Shown here: one piece after another, positions 14,457 to 20,762 of the stretch | Layout: each line of letters opens with the position of its first letter | Position numbering within the stretch: the first letter of the stretch is position 1 | Source of the DNA: Candidatus Scybalocola fimicaballi | GTDB lineage: Bacteria > Bacteroidota > Bacteroidia > Bacteroidales > Paludibacteraceae | Assembly: GCA_002317115.1 (NCBI GenBank) | Contig: DCIP01000171.1 | Span: 1 to 20,853, forward strand | DNA: 20,853 nt | Direction: 5' to 3' | The notes under the pieces: generated by a model | The model's database searches: none | What the model saw: only the letters and a program-made list of their open reading frames with translations | What the model was told of the DNA's origin: nothing | Program-made: the position numbers and the translations under genes

Positions 14457-14678
14457 ATGAAGTTGAAGAATAGTTTATTATTAGGGTTCACTGCTGCTTT
14501 ACTTTCAAGTTGTTCAATGTCAATGAAAGGCGACTGGGCCGGAAGAGAGTACTGCGGATGCAATGAAGGTGACTTATTAGATAGAGCAAAATGTAAAAAA
14601 GATGTACTTGTGAAATACAAAGAGGAATTGAAGAACGATGAATTCCGAAAGGCTTTTCACGAGCATAAATGTGACTAA
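14457..14678 (+). CDS. Small Cys-rich lipoprotein, unknown function
   Basis: A 73-residue protein not recognised by me. Starting at ATG 14457 gives a clean type II signal peptide (MKLKNSLLLGFTAALL) and lipobox SSC with Cys19. The open frame continues upstream to 14412 inside lpxH, but that extension would bury the signal. The mature part is about 55 residues with four further Cys (CGC, then one in AKCKKD, one in HKCD) in a Lys/Glu-rich, probably helical chain (KKDVLVKYKEELKNDEFRKAF), so disulfides or a metal site are possible. It follows lpxH closely and precedes another lipoprotein gene by 29 bases, so it is probably part of the same transcript. Confidence 0.75.
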   Translation: MKLKNSLLLGFTAALLSSCSMSMKGDWAGREYCGCNEGDLLDRAKCKKDVLVKYKEELKNDEFRKAFHEHKCD

Positions 14679-14707
14679 CAAGCATTAAGGAATTAAATTA
14701 GGATAAG

Positions 14708-15685
14708 ATGAAACATATTTTTATCAACACCATAATCGCAGGAACAATGTTGTTTGCCGCAACTGGATGTCAGGAAAATGTCGTCGAGATGAGCAGCATG
14801 AAATGCGAGTTTGTAAATACCGGAGACGAAGCAATCATTTATGGCAAGGGATTCTCCGCAGATGACGAGGTTTTCTTTGAGAGCGACATCAAAGCTAATA
14901 TCGTTGCAGACAAGACAAATGACTCTGTACTTACAGTCATCGTCCCAGAGGGTGTAAAACCAGGAAAGCTTTGCTATGTGCCAAAGAATGGCAAGAAGGT
15001 ATACTCTAACTTTATGTTCAGAGACAACCGAGGCACAATCATCGACTTTAGTGAAAAATTCCGTGCTTCATGGGGAGGATTCGACGCATTCGATGAGGAG
15101 GGCGAACCTATCAAAATCGTAAAGGGCGACGGAGACACTATCCTTACTCTTCCATGCACACCACCAGATGAGATCAGCGGACGCTATGGTTTGCTTTACG
15201 GAATCTACAAGGAGCCATGGTCAATGAAGAGAGAGACATTCCTACAATATAGTGCAAGAGAAGAATGGAGCGGTAGAGGCAACCACTCAATCGCTGAAGA
15301 TTTCATTGACAGACCACTTGAAGACTTGTGTTTGAAGTTTGAGTTGTACGTTCCAAAAGAGTGTCCATTCAAATGCAATCCACGTGTAGAGATTTTCTTC
15401 GGACCTTACGACGCAGAGAACAAGCATGGTCGTGAGCAGTCTCCTATCTACGCTTGGGAGCCATGTAAAACAAATGGAAATTATTTTTATACAGATGGAT
15501 GGCAAACTATGATGGTTCCTCTTACAATGTTCAACAAGAGCTACGAGAGCGACGCTATCGAGGCAGGTCCAATCAACCTTAACACAGCAACCAACTTGAC
15601 ATTCGTATTGGTTGGTGATCCTGGAGAGACTCCTTCAGAAAACTACTTCTGCGTGGATAATTTCCGTGTTGTGCCAATAAAGTAA
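14708..15685 (+). CDS. Surface lipoprotein paralogous to the one at 10491
   Basis: A 325-residue lipoprotein: signal peptide to residue 20, lipobox ATGC with Cys21, an IPT/TIG-like domain (CEFVNTGDEAIIYGKGFSADDEVFFES ... VIVPEGVKPGKL), then FRDNRGTIIDF and a beta-rich C-terminal domain. It shares position-matched blocks with the 398-residue protein at 10491: FRDNRGTIIDF against FRDSRNIIVDF, LYVPKECP against VNVPKEHP, FYTDGWQTMMVPLTMF against FYTDGWMTVTIPFSEF, and CVDNFRVVPI against AMDNIRIVPN. This paralogue has a shorter middle region. It ends the 13281-15685 unit and is followed by a terminator. Glycan binding is inferred from family resemblance only. Confidence 0.75.
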   Translation: MKHIFINTIIAGTMLFAATGCQENVVEMSSMKCEFVNTGDEAIIYGKGFSADDEVFFESDIKANIVADKTNDSVLTVIVPEGVKPGKLCYVPKNGKKVYSNFMFRDNRGTIIDFSEKFRASWGGFDAFDEEGEPIKIVKGDGDTILTLPCTPPDEISGRYGLLYGIYKEPWSMKRETFLQYSAREEWSGRGNHSIAEDFIDRPLEDLCLKFELYVPKECPFKCNPRVEIFFGPYDAENKHGREQSPIYAWEPCKTNGNYFYTDGWQTMMVPLTMFNKSYESDAIEAGPINLNTATNLTFVLVGDPGETPSENYFCVDNFRVVPIK

Positions 15686-15705
15686 AAAACATATCAATTA
15701 AATAT

Positions 15706-15740
15706 AAAGCGACGTCGCAAATGCGGCGTCGCTTTTTTTT
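15706..15740 (+). terminator. Intrinsic terminator after the second large lipoprotein gene
   Basis: AAAGCGACGTCGC (15706-15718) pairs with GCGGCGTCGCTTT (15723-15735, one G-T) around an AAAT loop and is followed by more T residues. Very strong. Confidence 0.94.
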
Positions 15741-15772
15741 ACCTCAATCCCCATTATTACATATATTTTTCT

Positions 15773-15780
15773 TATTTTTG
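15773..15780 (+). promoter_or_regulatory. -7 box of the nucleoside phosphorylase operon
   Basis: TAttTTTG, with no TTG at the -33 distance. Transcription from about 15787 would give a leader of roughly 100 bases containing three inverted repeats. Confidence 0.55.
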
Positions 15781-15800
15781 CTAAATGTGCATTAGTTTAC

Positions 15801-15878
15801 GCAATAATTTACGATTATTGCAGTTAAATATAATACCGAACGTTGTCTATAGACACGCAGATTTAAGTCTAACTTAAA
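15801..15878 (+). promoter_or_regulatory. Leader with three successive inverted repeats before the nucleoside phosphorylase gene
   Basis: First, GCAATAAT and ATTATTGC (15801-15808, 15814-15821) around TTACG. Second, a perfect 12-base palindrome TGTCTATAGACA (15844-15855). Third, TTTAAGT and ACTTAAA (15862-15868, 15872-15878) around CTA, ending 11 bases before the start codon. They could be operator sites or leader RNA hairpins; the last could influence ribosome access. GGGAAGATAT is directly repeated across the ATG. Confidence 0.5.
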
Positions 15879-15889
15879 ATTGGGAAGAT

Positions 15890-16768
15890 ATGGGAAGATA
15901 TATAGCGCCATCGGAACTACCGTTGAACGAAGACGGTTCTGTGTTCCACTTGCATTTGAAGAAGGGTCAGTTGGCAGACAAGGTTATCCTTGTAGGTGAT
16001 CCTGCCCGTGTAAACATGGTGGCATCGTTTTTTGACAAAGGAAGTATAGAATGTGATGTGCAGAGCCGCGAGTTCCACACAATCACAGGTAAATATAATG
16101 GCAAGAGAGTTTCATGTGTAAGCCATGGTATCGGCACAGACAATATCGATATCGTGCTTACCGAGCTTGACGCCCTTGTCAACGTCGACTTCGAGACTCG
16201 TGAGGTATGCCCTACCCTAAAGAGTCTGACTATCGTACGTGTCGGTACAAGCGGAGGAATGCAGGATTTCTGCCCAATCGGCTCATACGTAGTGTCGAAG
16301 AGAAGCATCGGATTCGACGGTGTGCTCAACTACTACAGCGGAGAGAATGTCTGCGACTTGGACTTCGAGGATAAGTTCTGCAAACATGTCGGATATTCAG
16401 CACGTTATGCCCGCCCATACGTAATCAGCGCCGACGCGGATCTTGTCGAGCAGATAGGGCACGACATGATTAAAGGTGTCACTATCTCAGCTCCAGGATT
16501 CTATGCTCCACAGGGACGTTGGGTACGTCTGCAGCCACAAGATCCTGAGTTGAATGCCAAAATACGCACTTTCGACTACAACGGTGAGAAAGTCACCAAC
16601 TATGAGATGGAAAGCTCTGCAGTGGCTGGTCTATCGCGTCTGCTTGGACATAAGGCGATGACTGTGTGCTGCATCATCGCAGGACGCACATCAGGAGACA
16701 TGAACACCGAGTACCACGGCACAATGGAAAAATTGGTCGAAACAGTTTTACAGAGATTAATGAAATAA
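15890..16768 (+). CDS. Nucleoside phosphorylase, uridine phosphorylase-like
   Basis: Splits a nucleoside with phosphate into base and ribose-1-phosphate in the cytoplasm; uridine is the likeliest substrate. The 292-residue protein shows the PNP/UDP family marks: GDPAR phosphate site (36-40), SHGIG (78-82), VRVGTSGG (116-123), a base-site stretch GFYAPQGR (203-210) comparable with the Phe-Tyr and Gln-Glu/Gly-Arg region of Udp, and NYEMESSA (237-244), whose Met-Glu binds ribose. It is about 40 residues longer than E. coli Udp, mainly in the N-terminal and middle parts. It opens the 15890-20646 gene run; DUF4290 follows seven bases after the stop. Uridine or another nucleoside cannot be decided from sequence. 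Confidence 0.85.
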   Translation: MGRYIAPSELPLNEDGSVFHLHLKKGQLADKVILVGDPARVNMVASFFDKGSIECDVQSREFHTITGKYNGKRVSCVSHGIGTDNIDIVLTELDALVNVDFETREVCPTLKSLTIVRVGTSGGMQDFCPIGSYVVSKRSIGFDGVLNYYSGENVCDLDFEDKFCKHVGYSARYARPYVISADADLVEQIGHDMIKGVTISAPGFYAPQGRWVRLQPQDPELNAKIRTFDYNGEKVTNYEMESSAVAGLSRLLGHKAMTVCCIIAGRTSGDMNTEYHGTMEKLVETVLQRLMK

Positions 16769-16775
16769 TATAACA

Positions 16776-17384
16776 ATGGACGGAATGCCATACAATACGC
16801 AGATGCCCAAACTTGCACTGCCAGAATACGGAAGAAACATCCAAAACATGGTGAATCACTGCCTTACTATTGAAGACAGGGAGGAACGCACTATCTGTGC
16901 AAACAGCATTATCCAGACAATGGGTAACTTGTTTCCGCATCTACGCGACGTCAACGATTTCAAGCATATCCTTTGGGACCACTTGGCAATAATGTCTGAT
17001 TTCAAACTTGACATCGACTATCCATACGAGGTAATCAAGAAGGAGGATCTACATGTCAAGCCAGAACCAATGCCTTACCCTGACAATCACATGATGTACA
17101 AGCATTACGGTGCTTTCATCCAGAATTTGATCGGATATTGCCGCACTATTGAAGATGAGAATGAAAAAATGGCGTTGGCTCTACTTATTGCTAACCAGAT
17201 GAAAAAGAGCTATTTCGCTCACAATAAGGAGACTGACGACGTGAAGATATTCAAAGATTTGAGAGATATGTCGGGAGGCGAAATCTTGCTTGATCCTGAA
17301 AAGGTAAACCTTATCACTGCAAACGAAATTCAGAAAGGATCAAAAACAAGTGCCGCAGCCACATCAAAAAAGAAGAAAAAATAA
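16776..17384 (+). CDS. DUF4290 family protein
   Basis: A conserved cytoplasmic protein of Bacteroidota with no established function. The 202 residues begin with the family's hallmark block: YNTQMPKLALPEYGRNIQNM (6-25), then HCLTIEDREERT and MGNLFPHLRDVNDFKHILWDHLAIMSDFKLDIDYPYEVI. A second half (YKHYGAFIQNLIGYCRTIEDENEKMALALLIANQMKKSYF) mirrors the first (EYGRNIQNMVNHCLTIEDREERTICANSIIQTMG), so the protein looks like an internal duplication. It ends in a Lys-rich tail of seven lysines among Ser/Ala residues. In many relatives it is followed by murA; here porQ starts five bases after the stop. Confidence 0.88.
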   Translation: MDGMPYNTQMPKLALPEYGRNIQNMVNHCLTIEDREERTICANSIIQTMGNLFPHLRDVNDFKHILWDHLAIMSDFKLDIDYPYEVIKKEDLHVKPEPMPYPDNHMMYKHYGAFIQNLIGYCRTIEDENEKMALALLIANQMKKSYFAHNKETDDVKIFKDLRDMSGGEILLDPEKVNLITANEIQKGSKTSAAATSKKKKK

Positions 17385-17389
17385 TACCA

Positions 17390-18463
17390 ATGCGTATGAA
17401 TAAAGTTATTGCACTTATGCTTTCAGCGGGATTAGCATTTCCCGCATTGGCAGAAAGAAAGATCTACGGATGGGAATTTCTTTCCGCATCGTCTTCTGCG
17501 TATACTGGAAGCATGGGAACTGAAAATGTCTCTTCTCATAGCAGAGAATTAGACGTCGCTCTTCGCAACCCTTCTTTGATGACAGAAGATGCCCACAACA
17601 CAGCATCTGTAAGCTACCAGAACTATCTGGCTGGATCTAGTTGGGCGTCAGCGGCATATTCAAGAGCTATCGACGACAAGAATTCGTGGGGTGCGGCAAT
17701 CGTGTTTGCTCCAAACGGAAGCATGACTGAAACAGATATTTACGGAAATGAATTAGGAGAATTCTCTGCCACAGACGTTATGGCAGAAGGTTTGTACAGC
17801 CGCTTGTTGGCTGAGAATTTCCGTGTAGGTTTGGGCTTCAAACTCATCTTTTCTTCAATAGCGGAAGAGAAAAGCTTTGGATTCGGTTTCGATATCGGTG
17901 CTAACTATTTCAATAAGGAGAAAGATCTATCTTTAGGTTTTGCAGTAAGAAACGTCGGCGTTCAGCTTGCCACTTACACAGACACACCTGACTCAAGAGA
18001 CCGTCTTCCTTGGAATATGCAGTTGGGATTCACTAAGGGTCTGGAGCACGCTCCATTCAAGTTCTCTGTCACTTACACGGATATCAACCGTTGGGATTTG
18101 TCATACACTAAATACAACGAGGTAGACAAAGCTGTTGTCGAGGCTGATGACGTGGATGACCTACAGGAAGTCAAGTGGGGAGACATGTTTATGCGCCACT
18201 TCGTATTCGGATTTGAATTTGTTCCACAAGACGCATTCTCGGTAGTTGTAAGCTACAATTGCAGACGTGGCCGCGAATACCAGTTGGCACAGGCCCGTTC
18301 TGGAGCAGGATTCAGTTTCGGACTTAATCTGGATATCAAGAAAGTCTACGTCGGTGCGGCTTATTCTATTTACGGAAAAGCGGCAAACGTGTTCGGTGCG
18401 ACAATCGGATACAAATTCAACAAGCCTCAATATGTTGAGACAATCGAACCGAACGATTATTGA
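17390..18463 (+). CDS. porQ: PorQ-like outer membrane beta-barrel protein
   Basis: A 357-residue protein with a cleavable Sec signal peptide (about 1-21, ending FPALA) and alternating hydrophobic strands with aromatic ends typical of the PorQ/PorV/FadL-like barrels, closing with a Phe-rich strand near GATIGYKFNK. Family marks are GWEFLSASSSAYTGSMGTENVSS, LRNPSLM and SVSYQNYLAGSSWASAAYSR. In Porphyromonas PorQ belongs to the type IX secretion machinery and sugar/lipopolysaccharide attachment step. porQ next to cmk and ispH is an arrangement seen across Bacteroidales, including lineages not known for type IX secretion, so the role here is uncertain. ATG 17390 or the ATG at 17396 may be used. 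Confidence 0.85.
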   Translation: MRMNKVIALMLSAGLAFPALAERKIYGWEFLSASSSAYTGSMGTENVSSHSRELDVALRNPSLMTEDAHNTASVSYQNYLAGSSWASAAYSRAIDDKNSWGAAIVFAPNGSMTETDIYGNELGEFSATDVMAEGLYSRLLAENFRVGLGFKLIFSSIAEEKSFGFGFDIGANYFNKEKDLSLGFAVRNVGVQLATYTDTPDSRDRLPWNMQLGFTKGLEHAPFKFSVTYTDINRWDLSYTKYNEVDKAVVEADDVDDLQEVKWGDMFMRHFVFGFEFVPQDAFSVVVSYNCRRGREYQLAQARSGAGFSFGLNLDIKKVYVGAAYSIYGKAANVFGATIGYKFNKPQYVETIEPNDY

Positions 18464-18487
18464 TAAATCTAAAAAAGAATATACAAA

Positions 18488-19174
18488 ATGAAAAATATAG
18501 TAGTTGCAATCGACGGTTTCTCGTCTTGCGGAAAGAGCACAATGGCAAAATGGCTTGCCAAAGAGGTAGGTTATAAATATATCGACTCGGGAGCAATGTA
18601 TCGTGCAGTGACATTGTTCTGTCTGCGCAACAACTTGATTAGCAATGGTGTTGTGGACACAGAGAAGCTTGAGAAGCGTATGAACGAAGTCAAGATTGAG
18701 TTCCGCGTCAACGAGACTACAGGAAAGAGCGACACTTATCTGAACGGAGAATGCGTGGAATCAGAAATTCGTGGAATGGAGGTTTCATCCAACGTGAGCC
18801 CAGTGGCTGCAGTGCCATTCGTTCGTCATGCCATGGTTGATTTGCAGAGAAGCTACGGCGAAGGAGGTGGAATCGTGATGGACGGTCGAGACATCGGCAC
18901 AACAGTTTTCCCTAACGCCGAGTTGAAACTTTACGTTGTAGCCTCAGCAGAAGTTAGAGCTCAAAGAAGATACGATGAGTTGACTGCCAAAGGAGATAAG
19001 GTTTCTTTCGACGACATCTTGAAAAACGTGCAGGATCGAGACTATATCGATATGAACCGTGCTGAATCGCCATTGAGAAAGGCAGACGACGCAATCGAGC
19101 TTGACAACGGACTGCTTACTATTGAGGAGCAGAACAAGTGGTTGATGCAGGTTTTTAACGAGAAGACAAAATAA
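18488..19174 (+). CDS. cmk: Cytidylate kinase
   Basis: Phosphorylates CMP and dCMP with ATP in pyrimidine metabolism. The 228-residue protein has the P-loop GFSSCGKST (10-18), DSGAMYRAVT (33-42) and DGRDIGTTVFPNAELKLYVVAS (132-153), all diagnostic of the bacterial enzyme. Length is normal. It starts 24 bases after porQ. Its TAA stop opens directly into an array of eleven hexamers that fills almost the whole gap to ispH. Confidence 0.96.
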   Translation: MKNIVVAIDGFSSCGKSTMAKWLAKEVGYKYIDSGAMYRAVTLFCLRNNLISNGVVDTEKLEKRMNEVKIEFRVNETTGKSDTYLNGECVESEIRGMEVSSNVSPVAAVPFVRHAMVDLQRSYGEGGGIVMDGRDIGTTVFPNAELKLYVVASAEVRAQRRYDELTAKGDKVSFDDILKNVQDRDYIDMNRAESPLRKADDAIELDNGLLTIEEQNKWLMQVFNEKTK

Positions 19175-19240
19175 ACGATAACGAAGACGATAACGAAGAC
19201 GATAACGAAGACGAAAACCAAAACGAAAACCAAAACGAAA
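19175..19240 (+). repeat. Eleven phased hexamers filling the cmk-ispH gap
   Basis: Perfectly phased 6-base units immediately after the cmk TAA: ACGATA then ACGAAG, three times over; then ACGAAA, ACCAAA, ACGAAA, ACCAAA and ACGAAA. Only four bases remain before the ispH ATG. The two-unit ACGATA-ACGAAG repeat suggests expansion by 12-base steps. The RNA is almost unstructured and purine-rich. Confidence 0.93.
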
Positions 19241-19244
19241 AGCG

Positions 19245-20102
19245 ATGATTATTGATATCGACGAGAATTCCGGTTTTTGCCCAGGAGTGGTGTCGGCAAT
19301 CAAAAAAGCGGAGGATGAGTTGGAGCAGAACAACTCTCTTTACTGCTTAGGCGATATCGTCCACAACTCACGTGAGGTCGAGAGACTTACCGAACGAGGT
19401 TTGAAGACAATCGACATTGATGAGTTGCAGGAACTGAACGATACCCGTGTGCTTCTACGAGCTCATGGAGAACCACCGTCGACCTACAATCTGGCAAAGA
19501 AGAACAATATTTCGATCATCGACGCCACTTGCCCCGTGGTGCTCGCATTGCAACGCAAAATCAAGAAAGCATACGAGAAACACGACAAGCAGAACACACA
19601 GATTGTGATCTACGGTAAAGTGGGCCATGCTGAGGTAAATGGACTTGTTGGCCAGACTAACGGAACAGCCATCGTGGTGGAGAACTTGAACGATATCAGC
19701 AAGATCGACTTCTCTAAGAATATCTGTCTATTTTCGCAGACAACCAAAAGCATCGACGGTTTCAACGAAATCATAGCAGAGATACAAAATAAGAAGCAAA
19801 ACGGCATAAACTTTGAATATTTTGACACTATCTGCCGACAGGTGGCCAATCGTATTCCAAAGATCATTAACTTTGTATCGAAATACGATTTGATCTACTT
19901 TGTATGCGGAAAGAAGAGCTCAAATGGCAAAGTTCTCTACGAACAATGTAAGAAGACAAACCCCACTACCCTACTCATTTCAGGTGTTGAGGATATAGAT
20001 TTGTCGGACATCAAAGGCAAAGAGAAAATCGGAATATGCGGTGCGACGTCGACTCCTAAATGGCAGATGGAGGCCGTAAGGGAGTATATTTTGAAAGCTT
20101 AG
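19245..20102 (+). CDS. ispH: 4-hydroxy-3-methylbut-2-enyl diphosphate reductase
   Basis: Last step of the MEP pathway: reduces HMBPP to IPP and DMAPP using a 4Fe-4S cluster. Among 285 residues, all three cluster cysteines are present at the same numbers as in E. coli: Cys12 (GFCPGV), Cys96 (DATCPVV) and Cys197 (DTICRQV). Substrate-binding His40 (DIVHNSREV), His74 (RAHGEPP) and His128/Glu130 (GHAEVNG) are in place, as is the Ser-x-Asn site in GKKSSNGK. The gene begins four bases after the hexamer array and has no separate promoter in view. Its final codons and TAG stop are encoded by the first AGCTTAG unit of a heptamer array. Confidence 0.96.
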   Translation: MIIDIDENSGFCPGVVSAIKKAEDELEQNNSLYCLGDIVHNSREVERLTERGLKTIDIDELQELNDTRVLLRAHGEPPSTYNLAKKNNISIIDATCPVVLALQRKIKKAYEKHDKQNTQIVIYGKVGHAEVNGLVGQTNGTAIVVENLNDISKIDFSKNICLFSQTTKSIDGFNEIIAEIQNKKQNGINFEYFDTICRQVANRIPKIINFVSKYDLIYFVCGKKSSNGKVLYEQCKKTNPTTLLISGVEDIDLSDIKGKEKIGICGATSTPKWQMEAVREYILKA

Positions 20103-20130
20103 AGAAATTAGTTTATAGCTTAGAGAAAAG
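20096..20130 (+). repeat. Five tandem 7-mers (AGCTTAG type) that include the ispH stop codon
   Basis: Units AGCTTAG, AGAAATT, AGTTTAT, AGCTTAG and AGAAAAG are in perfect 7-base phase, all starting AG. The first unit supplies the TAG stop of ispH. The same family follows the TerB/J gene at 3693-3741, sixteen kilobases away. Confidence 0.85.
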
Positions 20131-20151
20131 TTGTTTCAAACTATTTATAAA

Positions 20152-20646
20152 ATGAAAAAAAATCTTTTTTTCCTTATGCTTATGGGAGCAATGGCATCAT
20201 GTGGCAATGCACCTCAGAACAACGAGAACAATGAGGTCGTAGCAGCAGATTCAGCTGTAACTGTCTCTGATGAGACTCCTGGTGTTGACGCACGTCCAGT
20301 ACCATTCGAGGCACTTGACGGCAAGTGGATGATCAAATCAGTGAAAGATTTGGCAGTGGCTGAAGGTGACACATCAGCATACGTTCTAATCGACGTAAAT
20401 GAGAACAGAATGAATGCTACAGTAGGTTGCAACTCTATCTTCGGTCAGATCAACAGAAACGGTCGTGCGGCTAATTCGTTGGCATTTGACAATATGGGAG
20501 CTACAAAGATGATGTGTCCAGACAAAGACACTCTTGAGATGGCTCTTATCGATGCTCTTAACAACACTCGCTCATTCCTTCTTTTGAACGGTGAGCTTAC
20601 ATTCAGCGACGAAAACGCAGAGGTTGTATTGAAGGCAACAAAATAA
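20152..20646 (+). CDS. META-domain (HslJ-like) lipoprotein
   Basis: A 164-residue lipoprotein starting at ATG 20152. The frame is open back to a TTG at 20131, but the signal peptide begins here: MKKNLFFLMLMGAMAS with lipobox ASC and Cys17. A Asn/Glu-rich linker follows (20-50). The META/HslJ domain runs from about 56: GKWMIKSV, VGCNSIFGQINRNG with the conserved Gly-Cys-Asn (92-94), LAFDNMGATKMMCPD, and LLNGELTFSDENAEVVLKA. META-domain proteins are small periplasmic or surface proteins linked in some bacteria to stress or antibiotic resistance; no activity is established. It is the last gene of the run from 15890 and is followed by a hexamer array and a terminator. Confidence 0.88.
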   Translation: MKKNLFFLMLMGAMASCGNAPQNNENNEVVAADSAVTVSDETPGVDARPVPFEALDGKWMIKSVKDLAVAEGDTSAYVLIDVNENRMNATVGCNSIFGQINRNGRAANSLAFDNMGATKMMCPDKDTLEMALIDALNNTRSFLLLNGELTFSDENAEVVLKATK

Positions 20647-20681
20647 CGTTAACGAAAACGAAAACGAAGACGAAAACGAAA
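20646..20681 (+). repeat. Six hexamers starting in the META-gene stop codon
   Basis: Units ACGTTA, ACGAAA, ACGAAA, ACGAAG, ACGAAA and ACGAAA. The first A is the last base of the TAA stop, exactly as at 5598. Two bases after the array the terminator stem begins. Confidence 0.9.
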
Positions 20682-20683
20682 AT

Positions 20684-20722
20684 AGACGCGATGGATTAAA
20701 ACCTATCGCGTCTTTATTTTTC
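20684..20722 (+). terminator. Terminator of the 15890-20646 operon
   Basis: AGACGCGAT pairs with ATCGCGTCT, extended by GG with CC past one bulged base, and is followed by TTATTTTTC. The T-run is interrupted but the stem is strong. Confidence 0.85.
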
Positions 20723-20731
20723 ATTTATAGC

Positions 20732-20762
20732 TTTGTACTTATCCAACAAAACATTATATTTG
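20732..20762 (+). promoter_or_regulatory. Promoter of a gene beyond the right edge
   Basis: TTTG at 20732-20735 and TAtaTTTG at 20755-20762, 19 bases apart, match the Bacteroidota consensus closely. The remaining 91 bases contain no start codon with a useful open frame (the ATG at 20818 stops after six codons), so the leader is at least about 85 bases long. Confidence 0.75.

Noticed and set aside
15967..16329. A 120-residue minus-strand open frame inside the nucleoside phosphorylase gene
   Set aside because: It is fully antisense to a clear enzyme gene, has no family resemblance, and fits the pattern of codon-bias shadows.
19042..19233. Minus-strand open frame with a Val/Phe/Ile-rich hydrophobic repeat that looks like a membrane peptide
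   Set aside because: The hydrophobic repeat is just the reverse complement of the hexamer array, and the rest is antisense to cmk. No promoter or lipobox was seen.
19175..19240. Possible CRISPR array
   Set aside because: Units are only six bases, with no spacers and no cas genes in the window.
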